Below are positions 50,601-64,000 of a stretch of 64,000 nt of DNA, one piece after another. Source of the stretch: Epiperipatus broadwayi (Eukaryota; Onychophora; Udeonychophora; Euonychophora; Peripatidae); NCBI GenBank assembly GCA_028023455.1, contig JAQFVV010006232.1, forward strand, positions 1,312,008-1,376,007. Direction: 5' to 3'. Position numbers and translations under genes: made by a program. Positions within the stretch are counted from its first letter, which is position 1; the number at the start of each line of letters is the position of its first letter. The notes below the pieces were generated by a model that saw only the letters and a list, made by a program, of their open reading frames with translations, was not told where the DNA came from and did no database searches.

Positions 50601-53600
50601 AATGATAAGTAAAATAAATTTTTCAGCCGAAAACATTTTTATAAGGTCCCCGGGTTTACATGTACAATAATATACATTTATTATTCAATTCCATTTTTTT
50701 TAAAGAACACATTTTAAAACAGTTTTCTTTTTTTTATTGAATTATTCTCTCACATAATATTTTAAGATTTGTTTCCTAAGAAATTTTCTTTTCTCAACAC
50801 AAGAGTAAAATTATTTTGTACTTAGAGAATTTCATCTGGTTAGGAACTAGGCATAATTGTCACAATTTTATGTGTAGATAAAGGCAGATATAAAAGGTCA
50901 TTGTATAGACAAAAGTTTATCATTAGTAATGGTAGATAATTAATTTATCATATTCAATACATTTTTAAATTAAACATTAGACAAGGTTAAAATGAAACTA
51001 TACTAAACGATTGGCAGGTAAAATCCATCCTTATTTTAGCACCATATATTTTTCTCTTTTAAAATTATTTTTAAAAACAAGCATTATTATATTAGGAGTA
51101 TATTTTAAAGTCAATATCAGGTATCTAATAAATTTTGGACTTAACTTCAGCTTTAAATAAATTTTACAACAAGGAGATTGATGCATTTTTTAACTATAAT
51201 AAAGTTAAAATACAAATGTCTTTCAATTTTCCTCGCTTATGCTTTAGCTTAATTAGATAATTACTAAGTATTCTCCAACTATATAAGTTCAGTGCAATAA
51301 AGAAACTAACTGTTGATATCCTATTTTTATTTTCCAACAGACATAAGTCATGCAATAAATAAATATGATAAAAGATGTAAAACTTCCCTTAAACATTTTG
51401 TTACTATGGTTCTAAAGTTAACTGAGAGTTGATATCAGAAAATGTTACCTTCTCTTAGCAGTAGCAATTCATACCTGTGGAACAATTAAATATACTTTTT
51501 AAACATACTTTTACTTAATAAAAAAATTTTTAAAGAAAATTACAAGTTGTTGTTTTTTTTTAAAAAAAAAAGAAATGTTCTGGATTAAAAAGCATGCTGT
51601 CAGCAATACACCCTGAAAAATATGAATAAAGTCCTGTATTTAAAACCTGTTAATTTCTATCCCTCCCTCAATTTGTCAATTTCTTTTAAAACAACCAATA
51701 AATACAAATCATTTTATATTTAACTTTAACACCTTGTTAAATCAGTTGGAACTGATCACTGACATAATTGATCTAATTATTTGAAACTCACATGGTCATT
51801 AATGGTTAAATTACAAGTTAATTATTATTTTTTATTTAATATTTAATATATATATATATATTACATAAAATGAAAATGAAACAAATATAAAAATTAGAAC
51901 TAGTTTTATTTATTAAAAACCTTCTTTTAAATATTTAATCATAACACTTTTTATTCATTCATTTGTTTTAAATCAATATTGTTGTTAAATTATTATTTAT
52001 TCATTTCCTTTACATATCTCCATACATGCACACACACACACAGATGACCCTTTAACCTGACATCTACTAATTACTTACAACTTATTTTTAAAAAAACCTA
52101 CAAATGAAAATATTTAAAGAATATTACATTAGAAGTGATTTTACAGGTTAAAAGCTAATTTAAGTTAAACATTTAAATATTATTAGACTGCTTTAATAAA
52201 ATTTAAAGATTACTTTTAAACTAATTTGATACTATTAATTCTAGTTTATTTATAATATCAATTTATTATAGGTTATACATTTAAAATGAATAAAACAATA
52301 GTTATTTTATAATACATTTAATATTATTTATTAATTTAAAAACTAACCCCAAATATTTCCTTTAAGTAAACTTACTATTTTACATCTCTCCTCAAACTAA
52401 TTACCATATATCTGCTGAAATATTTACACATAATCATACAAAATTTAATAATTATCACAATACTATACATTATTATCATATATTATTTACTAATTAGTTA
52501 ATTCTATTTTGATTTTTTTTAAATCAGAAAGCTAAGATAAACTTTGGCACCTGTTGGAGCCAAGTGAAGTTTTACTTATGTACAATATATATATATTGAA
52601 ACAGTTGACCTTAGTTCAAGATCAAGTTTCATGGTTTTACCACAGCCCACATGTCATCATGCTCCTTTTTATGTTTGTTGTTGTAAAATGTATATAAACT
52701 ATGTGTATATTTCTGAGAAGCGTCTATGAGATTTATAAATATGAATCTGAAATCAAAATCTTTAATTATTTTAAATATTAGCTTTTATAGATGTGACTCA
52801 GATATACGTATATTACAGGAGCTTATATATATAACTTAAAATACTAATTTTGTGTCTTTTAAAATTGTATTTTTTTTTACTTTTATTTTAATATTGTAAT
52901 TGTCTTTGTCATAAAACTACATAAAAATTCAAGATGAAAGATGCAGTTGGTGACTGTCTAAAAATAATTAAAAAAGGAATTTGTAAATTAAAGTTAAGAA
53001 AAAGTAAAATCTAAAACAAAGCTAATGGATTTTAGCTAGCTATTAACATTTTTGTAAAATCCATTTCCAAACAAGAAATTGATTTGAAATGATTTTAGAC
53101 AGTTATCTCATGACTGCATCTCTACTAACAATAGAGTAAAGACTCTTCTAAATTAAGGATCCATTAGAGCCAGGAAATCTAATTAAAACTAAAATTCTAT
53201 GAGGGGCTAAAAACTGACATATAGGGCTAAAAATCTATTATGTCAGAGTTTGGTCAATTGTTGCTAGGTGACTTCACATCCGTTAAAATTTTGTGGGCCT
53301 AAGCCACCTTCCCCTCCATCTTCAGCCCAACTCATGCTGAGATGTAGCTCCTATCATTCAAGAATTCCGCCTGCCATAGAAGATCCCTCAAAACTTCATG
53401 GAATCCTGAGGTAACCAGCCCAAAGATAGTATAATCACATTAGCCAATTCTTGTTTGTAATTTAATTTGTAAACTAATGTTTTCTTTATGTTTAATTTTT
53501 TTAAAAGCTCACTAATCTTTTTTGTATCAATTCTCTGCGATCCAAAAATAATTGTTCATCCAATTCATGTTTCTTATTACTTTTATAATTTAGTGTGGTT

Positions 53601-54420
53601 ATAATTTAATTTTAATGATATTTTTTCTATTTTTCACTTAATTTTATTTGGAAATGCCAATCAAATCTAGTCTTATGAACTTCTGTTAAAAAAGGGACTC
53701 GGGGAATTAATGGGTTCTTGTTATTTATCTTAAATATCTCGTAAGATTGGGTTTATACTTTAAATGAATACCTTTTTTTGAAATAAATGTTTTATTGTAA
53801 ATTTATACAAAATGTATAAATAATTTTGCAATCTGGGGTAGATATTGGTATCCATTAATTTTCTGAATTTCTTATTGATCAATATTGCCCAAAAGGCTAG
53901 CAAATGAAATATATTTTCTTATTTGTACTTTTAAGTGCATGAATTTTAATTTTTTTATGTTAAAATATTTATTCAAAAAGGGGGAGCAATGCACGCTTCA
54001 TTAATGATAGTTTAATTTATGATCAATGACTTTAGATTACGAGGGTCATTATTTTAGCATATCATTATGTATTTGTTAAACCATTTAAGGCTTTTCTTTA
54101 ATATTTAAATTTAGTGATTTTATATTATTATAGTGTTGCTAGCATACATCCAATTATTCATAAGCCACATAGGGTTTTGATCTGATTCACCTGTACCTCA
54201 CTCCAGGGAGTCATGATCCTTGTTGTTCATCATTCTTCCCAAGCATATATTTGTATACTGCTTTAAATCGCCTGTACCTCATTCCAGGGATTCAAATCTT
54301 TGTCGTTAGTGTTCTCATTCATAATAGAAGTCTACATTTACTTCTAGAACATACAGGTTAGAGAAGATGAAGCACTGTATGGATGCACCATGGTCCATCC
54401 CATAGAATCTTCCTACCTAC
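47603..54420. other. Long AT-rich stretch, nothing firmly recognised
   Basis: Nearly 7 kb without a supported gene. GC-richer islands without motif lie at about 49380-49700 and 53270-53420. An atatatattgaaacagtt boundary occurs at 52590-52605. Small frames (49115-49312, 50146-50331) look random. Confidence 0.45.
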
Positions 54421-54702
54421 CTTTTCTTCCTGTACTGCTCTAGAATGAAGCTGGTTTAAAGAAAATTGGAGAATGGCCTTGTACTGGTCAAATGTGTCAT
54501 TTCCTCTCACTGATATTATGCTAGCACCACCATTTCTTATAGTTAGTTCTCTAGCCTGTTTGGCAAAGTAAATCGTAATGGTATGTGATAATAAAAACTT
54601 TTTCTCTTCATAATGTTTTCCATTGGAGTTTAAATCCAACTTCTCATGAAACTGCCCTCCCTCCTTATTGAAATAAGCCATTCCCTCAATTACAGAGTTT
54701 CG
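54421..54702 (-). CDS. Candidate coding exon (phase 0-0), unrecognised protein
   Basis: On the minus strand an open stretch of 94 codons is bounded by splice-like signals. A tatag precedes the first codon (acceptor AG at 54704-54703) and an AAG-GTAGGT donor follows it (GT at 54420-54419). The exon is 282 bases, an exact multiple of three with codon-aligned ends. The peptide has balanced composition, unlike nearby frames. It starts RNSVIEGMAYFNKEGG, has KHYEEKKFLLSHTITIYF in the middle and DTFDQYKAILQFSLNQLHS near the end. No stop is inside. The frame continues past the donor to a stop at 54358-54360, but that tail is less protein-like. I do not recognise the family, and no neighbouring exon could be identified. 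It could also be a fragment of a mobile-element protein. Confidence 0.45.
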
Positions 54703-54704
54703 CT

Positions 54705-57700
54705 ATATTCTATCGTTAAATGCTGAAAATTTCAAAGAAATAATGTTTTAGTTTGCTGATCAAAATGTATCCTAATTTTAATTGTTATAAATCAAATAAA
54801 AATCAATTTATGTATTGAAATCATCTAATCAGCAAAACTTTATTGTAACTTTATAAATATATTTTTTTATGTATAAAACATCCACCAAGCCACTTGGAGT
54901 CACACTAAATTAATATTTGTCAAAATAAAAATAATTATAACAAGTTTCTTAAATAGTTGTAATAAAAATAAAGTTTTACAAGTGTAGAGTTGATTATATA
55001 CATAAATCTCATCTTTAATTCTGTTCAAAATAAATATTTCTATTTTAAACTTTAATCCAGTTGTTCAGATCTCCTTATTAATATTTATATTTATGTATAA
55101 TTTTTAACTTGATATCTCAGGTTCACTCAATCTCTCATCATCATCATCATCCATTGAGTTCTCATGTAAAACATTGTAGCACAGGGATGGGATATAATGA
55201 ATTTATGTGGTATCCCCATAGGTATTGTTCATAATGTTATAGATTTGGAGAATAGGCAAATAGGTTAGAATTCATGATTGCTTCTGACCTGTGTATTACG
55301 GGCATGATTGGATTCGTGGTACTTTTGCTTAGATTCTCAATCTTGTTGGAAGGTATATACATTTTTGACCGGTACAATATATATATATATTCTATTATGT
55401 TGCATAAATATCTCATAAGTGTACAATATCTTCTAGGAAATTATTAAAATGTTTATTAAATCATTTGCATAAATATTATGTATATTTTCTTAACTACATG
55501 TGGAACTATAATGCATGTAATTATAGTATGGTTGGAAACCTTGGTTAAATCAAATATTTTGTTATAGCAGTGTATACTCTCTCCACTTAATATCTGTAAT
55601 CAAACAATATCTCAGGGTTCAAGTATGCATAAAGCCAATAAAGAAATTAATTAATATAAACTAAATAAAGAAATATATATATGAAGACACATTTTTAAAT
55701 GATGATTACATTTATATGAATATGAATGACAGTGGACTACTAACAGGAAAGGAAGTATTAGTTATCATCTGGAATAAAAAAATAAGTATAAGAAAGTAAA
55801 ACCATCTTCGAAAATATTTAATAAGAAATAAAGATGTGTTAAAAATAAATTGTGAATAACAGATTAAATAAAAATTAGTGCATTAGGGAATATAAAACGT
55901 CTGTGGAATGTAATCTTACTCTACTGTTAAAAGAAAATGTGAAATGCTTTCTTCTTAATAATAATAGTAACCAAAATGAGTAAGGAATCGATCTAATGCT
56001 AAGTCATTTATTACTTCCACAAGGAATTTTTAAATCAAACATATAAGACAAGTTAAAAATAAAAATAAAAGCTGTTACATTGTCAATAACCCAATGGATT
56101 GTGAATTTTATAATTGTAATAATCTTTGGATAACAACAAAGGTAATAATCTTGATGTGCAACCAATCTGCATAGTGTGGAATGATTAGAACGCCAGTAAA
56201 AATTAAAGTTTTTTTTTTTAGGAACTTACATTAAAAAAAAAACACTTGTGCATAATATTTGTATATATGTTAATTTATACGTTAAGCATAGTTGTTATTA
56301 TGATAGAGGGGAGGGGAATACATCAATAGATAATGAAATTAATAATTGATTTAAATTTGGTTATTTAAGTCATTAATTATTTTGAAAGACATATGTTTAT
56401 CAAATAGTGTTAGATAATTAAGATAAATAAAGATGATTAATAAGTAAATGAAATATACCATAACAATATATATATATGTTATAAAGAGGGAATGGGTTTG
56501 TGCTTAAATATACTGTAGTGATGAGCTACAACCTGATATACCATCCAATTATTTGACACTCTACTAATTGGAGCCACATAAACATATTTGCTTAACCAAT
56601 AAATTGCCAAGAAAATTATCATATAAACATTTTTTCTTTCCAACACATACATTTACATAAACATCTTTTTATTTTTAAAAGAAGTAATAAAAACTATTAA
56701 ATTACTAGGAAAAGAAAAAAATGAACAGATAGGTATACTAATACTGGAATAAAAGGTGTTATATGTTACTAACTGGGGAGAATTATACAAAAAAAAAAAA
56801 CTTACACATAAACTTAAAAAAAAATAAAAAAATAAAAACAATGACTGAATAAAAATCTAAACACATAGCAACCATTTGTAGATATGAAATTTAAAATATT
56901 TATAAATTATTATTTTTTATTTATAATCCCATTTATTTATATTATGTCTGTTAAACAATAGAAAATGTCAAGGTTAAAATGCTTAAAAAAACTTCACACG
57001 ACTTACAACACAGTATTAATTGTTATACTGTCTTCTGCATTTGAAGATAGAACTTTTTTTTTCTGCTTAAAAATAAATTCAAATACAAAATGGATGTGAA
57101 TGCTTGAATTTAAATATATATATATATTTTAATATTAATCACAATGATTGAAAGCTGAATTTTTTGAAGCAATCGTTTGAAATGGAAGAACGAATTTGAA
57201 AGTAAAAATTTAATTATTTGCTACTTAGACAATTTTAGTTAAATGTATGTGTTGCAGTAATATTCAATAATTAATTGTTTTGATATATAATAATATCGTC
57301 ATTGAAATCTTGAGAAGCAAATGAATCAATAAATATATATTATTTTTATGATTGCTTGCTGAAAAGTTTATGCCATGGGGTAATAATACGTCATCAATAA
57401 AGCCATGAAAAGTTAAAGATTTTACCTGCCCATTTAGAAGAAACTTGAAAACCATCTTTGCTTTAAATAAAATGCCTAACCAAATCCAAGACAGGATAAT
57501 TGGAGAACATTATTATTTTTTGACCCAGACAAGAAATTTCTATTCTTTGCAGGAGCAGAACTTCATCTCCATTCATAGTAATTTATTTAGCAAATAAACA
57601 GTTTTCAGCAGACTCATCAGACTTTCATTAATAAAATGGGATAAGAATTGTGATTTTTGTTTTATTATTTTGTCTATTATAAATTTTATGTATTAATGTT

Positions 57701-58539
57701 GTTTTCTACAATTGGAAGTTAATGTGTTATAATTTTAGAGAAATTCTATATGAGAGTAATGAGGGTGGAAATATTAGATTTAAATATATATATTTTATCA
57801 TCTTTAATTGTATAAAGAATAAAAAAAATTGCTAGTTTTGACCTCCCGATCTGACTGACTTTTGACAACACGATGATAAAGTTTTATTTCTTTATTATTA
57901 ATTAAGCTTATTTTTATATTACTGTTAAATCAATGATTTATAATCATTGATTTATCTAGACAACAAAGATTTTTTTTGTTGTTATGTTTGTATACATATT
58001 TTAAATTAGTCAGCTAAAATCGCAATCACATATACATATTATAATTTTACATATTCGTTGTTGTAAATAATTAGTCAAGTACATGAACTTCTACCATTGG
58101 GTTTAGGGCAAGGATTTTATTTTTATTAATATCATTATAGATATGGATATGGTAGAGATTCACCCTTGACAAAATCAATTACATGTATCAGATTTAATTG
58201 TTATTCATATTTTTTTTTTGTTAATCAATAAATGTTTATATAATTCGTTATTTTAATTTGGTCTCTAACTCATTATTATTTCCATATCCACCATCAGCTT
58301 TATAACTCTTCATTATTCATATACCCATGTAAATATTATTATCTTATTTAGTTTTACACTTATCAATATTATTAATATGATAGAGGAAATACATATACAT
58401 ATTTAAGTCATTTATTATAACTTTTAATACATATATACTTATACTGCACATACATATTTTTTTATATATCTTATGCTTAATTGATTTTTGGTAATTAATT
58501 ATCACCTATATAGAGGTGCAATAACTACTATTAGTGTGA
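54705..58539. other. AT-rich noncoding stretch, nothing firmly recognised
   Basis: Includes a GC-richer part at about 55180-55370 ending ccggtacaatatata, a boundary of the recurrent TACA-(AT)n type. No protein motif or RNA gene was seen. Frames at 56653-56841 and 57264-57455 look random. Confidence 0.45.
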
Positions 58540-58882
58540 TCTCCTTCCCTGATAAGAGAGCTCAAGCAATTACTCCCTGAGTTCGAATACTGTGGTATAA
58601 CGTGGCTAGAAAGGGGTGAGAATTGGATGAACTGACCCAAATTGTATCTAGGTTAATAAAAATAGGTAGAGCTAGTCTATTGAAAGTAGGTACAATCAAA
58701 GGTTATGTATTTCATCGTGTAATCACTTGCATCCTATCTGAGGACCCAAAGCTCGACCATAGTAAGATGCGCTCCCCCTATCTCTTTTGGATTGTACCAG
58801 CCCATTACAATACATTATCGAAAAGAAGAAAAGATGATATTTTAAAATTGATCTTAAGTTTTAAGATGAACAATTTAATATA
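58540..58882 (+). repeat. GC-richer island, possible tRNA-derived repeat
   Basis: Composition is clearly higher in G+C than its flanks. A B-box-like gagttcgaatac lies at about 58579-58590 but no good A-box stands upstream. The 86-codon plus frame 58623-58883 covers the rest and has no recognised motif. A dispersed repeat is more likely than a gene. Confidence 0.35.
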
Positions 58883-59632
58883 GTTATATGAATTATATTT
58901 TATTTTGTAATTTGTATAAGCAAACAGTTGTAAGAAAGATATTAAATCAATATAAGTTGGAGATATGAAGGTAATAATTAAGTAGTTAGATAAAGCAAAG
59001 ATAAATATTTTATTAATGATACACTAAAGGGTTGTCTATTAACATTAGCTGAATCTTATAAATTTTAGATGAAATTTATTTCAGGAAGATGTAGGATTTC
59101 AGATTTAATAGTACATAGCATAAAAATTCTTATTTGTTGTATTTTAGTATATAAGTTGAGAATAAAAGCCTAGGAAGATGGAGTTTGAGATCAAAAACTA
59201 ATTGATGATTTTATAGTTATTATAATAATATTTTTAGAAAAAAAAAATAAAGATCAAAGGATGAATATCATGGAGTCTATCAATAAACAAAAATGAGATT
59301 TCACATTTGACCGTTTCATAATAAGATTATTGGATTGAAGGAAGAATATAATAATTAATGTTTTCCATTTTGTCTTTATAAGTTAAAGTCTAACTTATAA
59401 TGGGTTGATAATTGCAAAAGAATTGAAAAACTGACTAGATAATGGAGATCCCTGATTTGTAATATATAATAGAAAATATATAAAGGTATATATCACAACA
59501 GCACTATACTACCTGAACAGGTAATATTTCTTTTTGTTTAATTTTATTTTTTTTGTAAATATCAAAAAGGTAAAAGGGGAATGGAAGTTTTTCAATTGTT
59601 ATAGTGTTAATAAATTATATTTGTATATACTG

Positions 59633-60913
59633 TAATTAAAAAAGCAAGCCATATATAATGTGACATAAATGCAATACAGAGAGCATACCAATAGCTCAAA
59701 CAAGCTCTTAATTAATAAGTGTGGTATGAGAAAATATTTAAAATCTCTATCCAGAACACTCTCATCTCCAGACCAACTGCTTTTGGGCTTATGGCTCATG
59801 TCAGTGGAGAGCTAGAATATTCAGACACTAGATCTAAAATATAAACTCAAAACCCAGTACTTATTTCATACATATATTTAAGTAGAAACTCTGAAATTTT
59901 TGGACAAGAAAATGACTTTAAATCCAGCTATCTAATTTAAATAGCTATATGGGACTGAACTAAATTCAGATCTACCATATTTTAATAGCCTCAGCATAGC
60001 CAAAGCCTTAAAGATAAAATTATAATAATTAAAAAGGCAAGTCATATATAACGTAACATTACTTTTATAAGCTTATAGTTACAAAGATGCAATGCAGAGA
60101 GTGTACCAATAGTTCAAACAAGCTAAGTAAGGAAAGAAGTTTAATGTTTAAGGCTCGAATAGGATCTTTATCAACAAGAGAATATACATGTAAGTGGAAA
60201 AATATGGGTGATTTTGTCTGTAAATTATGTAAGAAAGGAATAGAAAATATTAGGCATCTGTTAATTGAATGTAAATGCTTGAAAACAGAAAGGGCACATA
60301 TAATGAAGTTATGGAAGAATAAATATGAAAAAAGTGATTATACAGAAAGTGGATTATTGTTTTTTATGTTGGCTTTAGGAAAAGATAAGGGGGATTTTGA
60401 TATAAAGGCCATAGAGTTGACAAAGATTATGTTGTGGAAATGGGATAGAGCAGATAGACTGGGGAATGGAAAATAAAGTGGCTAACAGGTTTTTCTGGGC
60501 ATAGTTGTTGAGAGATTCTTGACTCTGTTTAAGGAGAAGCTACAGTACATCACATCATCACATCTTAATTAATAAGTGTGGTATGTGAAAATATTTAAAA
60601 TCTCTATCCAAAACACTCTCATCTCCAGACCAATATAGCTATTTAAGTTAGATAGCTGGATTTAAAGACATTTTCATGTCTGAAAATTTTAGAGTTTCTA
60701 CTTAAATATACTTATAAAATAAGTGGTGGGGTTTGAGTTTAAATTTTTAGGTCTTGTGTCTGAATATTCTAGTTCTCCACTGAGATGAGCCATAAGTTCG
60801 AAACCAGTTGATCTGGAGATGAGAGTGTTCTGGATAGAGATTTTAAATATTTTCTCATACTACACTTATTAATTAAGAGCTTTTTTGAGCTATTGGTATG
60901 CTCTCTGTATTAT
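59633..60913. mobile_element. Foldback element, partly duplicated and split by a LINE
   Basis: Left arm 59668-59950 pairs in inverse orientation with 60634-60913 (gagcataccaatagctcaaa, ttaattaataagtgtggta, cactctcatctccagacca, ccagctatctaa blocks). A direct second copy of the left part begins at 60027 and runs to 60124, is interrupted by a LINE fragment, and resumes at 60565 with ttaattaataagtgtgg. The core block agctatatgggactgaac, then ccatattttaatagcctcagc, matches the elements at 15970 and 40962. Confidence 0.8.
60125..60564 (+). pseudogene. LINE C-terminal fragment inserted in the foldback element
   Basis: The open frame to the TAA at 60474-60476 contains a C-x2-C-x8-H-x4-C zinc motif at 60219-60272 (CKLCKKGIENIRHLLIEC), as near the C terminus of many non-LTR retrotransposon proteins, and a MLWKWDRADRL block near its end. 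A short 3' UTR ends in acatcacatcatcacatc, a probable repeat tail. The start codon at 60087 and about the first 13 codons come from the foldback element, so the apparent protein is a chimera by insertion. The LINE is 5'-truncated and is a different family from the one at 2845. Confidence 0.75.
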
Positions 60914-63900
60914 ATTTATATATAAATGTATTACTATTATTATTTTACATTACCTGTTAGTTCAAATGTTTATTATAATAACTTGTAAATAATATGATTA
61001 AAGTTGTTGTTTTGAAAGTTAGTTTGAGTATTAAGAGTTGCATTTCTTTTGCAGGAGTCATTGTAACTACATCACATGAATCCAAATTGTAATGTTTGAG
61101 ATTAAAATAAGAAATTAATCCTGTTCAGAATCATATAACAATCATTTAAGAACACACTTCGTAAAAGAAATTTTAATTTAATGTAAACTGTCTTGGTCAC
61201 ATAAGTCATTGATAATATTGCAAATTATTAAAGTATGCTTATTTATAAGGAATTAAATTATGAATTATTTATTATTAAAAGTATCAAATCTAATTACAAT
61301 ATAGATAACAATATTAGTTTAAAAGTAAGTATTAGGGAACATAAATATAAAACAGAAGTACAATTTTGATTATAGATTCAGATTATGTCTTTTCATAATT
61401 AATACACTACTTATAGAGTTCAGTAAAATCCCTCTTGATGTTTTATATGTGGATTAAACAACTAATTAAAAATCAATGATTATTCTGAGAACTTCTTAGT
61501 ATAAATTTATTATTATGATTATTGTCTTTTTTTTTTATCATCAATAAAATTGTAAATATAATGTGCGATTTTGTTTGGCATACATTAGTGAAGCTATAAT
61601 TATGATTTAATATACTAGCTTAGTACTTTCAAGATTAACTATCCAAATCCCATACTCATGGCTTTAAGAATGAAGATTCTGTTGTGTATTTTTATACATA
61701 TATGCAAATGAGCTTGAATTTTTAATTAATTAGTCTATTGTTTGGAGAGAGCAAAGCATGTTTCTCTTCTATTAATGACACTGGGATTATTTATACAATA
61801 ACATGATAGTATAATTTATTCCTTAGTGAATTGAAAGTCAATAATTATAGATATTTTATTATATTCATTTAATCATTATTGTTAGTCATGAGAATATGTA
61901 GATACTGAATAAGGAGGAGAGTCTGGGTATTCTCATGCTATTGGATAAACACTTTTGTGTTTATTTAATGTTAAAGGCTATGCAATCTTGTTGATAGGAT
62001 AGGAGAGTCTTATAATTATTAATATCAACCAAAGATAATTAAAAAAAGATAAGAGTCTTAAATGTTACCTAGATCAAATCATAGGATAGCTTAATCTAGA
62101 GGTTGTCATCCTATCAGCAGGATACAATATATATATATATATATATTGTAACCTTCCCTTTTAGTTCTTCCAACACATCTCTCTAACTTAACTTACCTTC
62201 TTTATTGTCACCCTACTATACTAGTTCAATAATAATCCCATCAAGTATAACAATAATAAAGTATAAGACTCTTTATGGGGCTTGAAACTTGCTAAATATT
62301 AAAACATAAGATAGACTTTAGGGACGATTACAAGAGAGTGGTTTTAACATTGAGAAGTATATAAAATACAATCCACAATGGCAATGCTATTGTGACAATT
62401 TTTCCACCACCATCCTATTATAATCATTAGGAAAAATCCCATAACAAGCAATGACTAATATAATATTTCATTTAAATAATGAAATAACTATTCTTCTACA
62501 ATTTAAGAATGGTAAAAATGAAACATTAACCAAATTACATTAACTTAAAATAATTGATGCTATGCTATGGTTATCTCAGGGATCATAAGTATTCTATTCT
62601 AAAATCCAATGTAACTATTACATTGATTATTAAATAGTTGACTTGCAAGAGTGATTTTACTGAGATCCAACTATTCAATAAAACATACTATTATAAATCT
62701 TGATTAACTTTCTATTAGAAACTTAATCTAACTATAATAATGAGACATGGAAATTAACACTCATTATCTACTCATTACTTTCCCTTAAATAATTTAATCT
62801 AATTTTTCTAAGATTTATTCTCATACTTATGTTCAACAATTACTCTAAAATACATATTTTCTTATAATCAAACTTCATCACACCATTATTATCTACGAAG
62901 TCTAATTCAATGCAATATATCTCTTAATTACTTAGCATTCACCCACTGTAATTAACTCCTTCAGAATTACAAATCTTAAAATATATTTGGTTAGTAACTT
63001 ATACTCTGAAGTAATATAATACTTTTAACTTTATGCTATAACATATATTTCAACTTAACTTACAAAATTAGAATGTGATTCTCAAATAATTTCTATTATA
63101 TGCTCTCCATTTTGTAATGCTTAATAATATTTTTCATATGTGTCTGCAGAATTTTTTTTATATCCAACAAAATATATGAAGTACCATAATCTTTCTTTAG
63201 TATGGTTATAATTTAAAAGCAATTAATAGTTAATGTATTGATTATAAACTCTTAAGCATAACTTCTCAAATGAGGCATGTAATCAAAATAGATATGTATA
63301 ATTTTATGTAGATAATGTGCTTTATTAATATGACTTTGTGATGAAATGACTCTCAGACTCAATAAAATTACTATGGGAAAAGTTTAAATCAAAATATTTA
63401 TTATTTACAACAATAAACCAAAACTATCTAAGCACATTAAATGAAATTATTCACTAACAATAAAATTTAAGCATTTAACTATTTACACATTTACAACAAA
63501 TTAGTTACATTATTTACAAATAAACATAACGGTTATTATATACAATCAACTCTTCCCATAGTTTGTATCTAGTTCTTTTAAAAGTATAAGTTTATCATTT
63601 TATTATCATGTATGCTTTCATATTAATCAGGTATCTTTGCATCATTCATGAGTTATCTGGTGGCTATCTTCTTAGTCTTTTTTTCTATTACCTAATATTT
63701 TATAATTCTCAATATTATAAGAAAATTGTTTCATTTAAATTATATTTTATATTCCCAAAAGTTGGCATGTCATATTAAATCATAATTTAATTAACAACAT
63801 TTATTGCTACTGTGGTAATTAAAAATATATAAAATAATATTTAGAATGTAATTGAAATGAATAATAAAGCTAAGAACTCTTTTCCATGTCATACAATTCA

Positions 63901-64000
63901 TTTATGCCTTCGTTCTTTCTCTCACTTATATCTTATAAAGGTCTTTGATCTAAATTATTTTACTCATCTAGTAATTTATTCAAATTACTATTCAAATATA
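60914..64000. other. AT-rich noncoding stretch, nothing firmly recognised
   Basis: No gene supported. A gatacaatatatata ... tattgtaacc run at 62121-62153 is another instance of the recurrent TACA-(AT)n-TGTAAC pattern and starts a slightly less AT-rich part to about 62440. Confidence 0.5.

Noticed and set aside
58623-58883. 86-codon plus frame as a host gene
   Set aside because: No motif, no splice or promoter context, and it lies in a GC-richer island that looks like a dispersed repeat.

Overview
The window is AT-rich, non-bacterial DNA with a 500-base scaffold gap. It has no operons, no ribosome-binding pattern and no dense open frames. It carries long trinucleotide and tetranucleotide arrays, tRNA-derived short repeats, three kinds of non-LTR retrotransposon debris, and a Penelope-like element with a GIY-YIG domain. 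This combination indicates an invertebrate metazoan nuclear genome. I cannot place it more narrowly from sequence alone. I see no complete host protein-coding gene. The best host-gene candidate is one phase 0-0 exon-like stretch on the minus strand at 54421-54702.

Layout. Bases 1-1300 hold nothing recognisable, and 1421-1920 is the assembly gap. From 1921 to 4083 lies the 3' end of one LINE with a (TAA)n tail. Directly after it sits a second LINE whose reverse-transcriptase half is inverted relative to its C-terminal half, the classic twin-priming arrangement. A long (TAA)n array lies at 8030-8220, an inverted pair of tRNA-derived SINE pieces at 8484-8648, and a mirror-symmetric compound microsatellite with a G-rich core at 9881-10246. 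A Penelope-like element on the minus strand fills 10527-13788. It has direct pseudo-LTRs, an extra inverted and internally deleted pseudo-LTR, and candidate target-site repeats. Bases 15197-16553 hold diverged repeat pairs and a foldback element. An internally repetitive degenerate coding region lies at 19407-20735 (minus), and a decayed RTE-type LINE at 22776-25262 (minus).

From 25982 to 42020 the window holds SINE copies, MITE-like hairpins (28950-29143, 29255-29390, 32107-32486), a near-perfect 250-base palindrome (40692-40945) and a 1-kb foldback element (40962-42020). The right part has a purine-rich tract (46960-47390), a 79-base tandem duplication, the candidate exon, and a third foldback element (59633-60913) interrupted by a 5'-truncated LINE fragment. 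Long intervals between these show only AT-rich sequence with no supported gene.

The most interesting structure is a family of foldback elements seen at 15970, 40962 and 59633, with a mini-relative near 4720. The copies look unrelated in their arms at first sight but keep the same ordered blocks. Second is the Penelope element, whose pseudo-LTR carries a tRNA-like A-box/B-box pair and a hammerhead-like core; exactly this segment is missing from the inverted copy. Third is the alternating-module lysine/cysteine repeat protein region near 19.4-20.2 kb.
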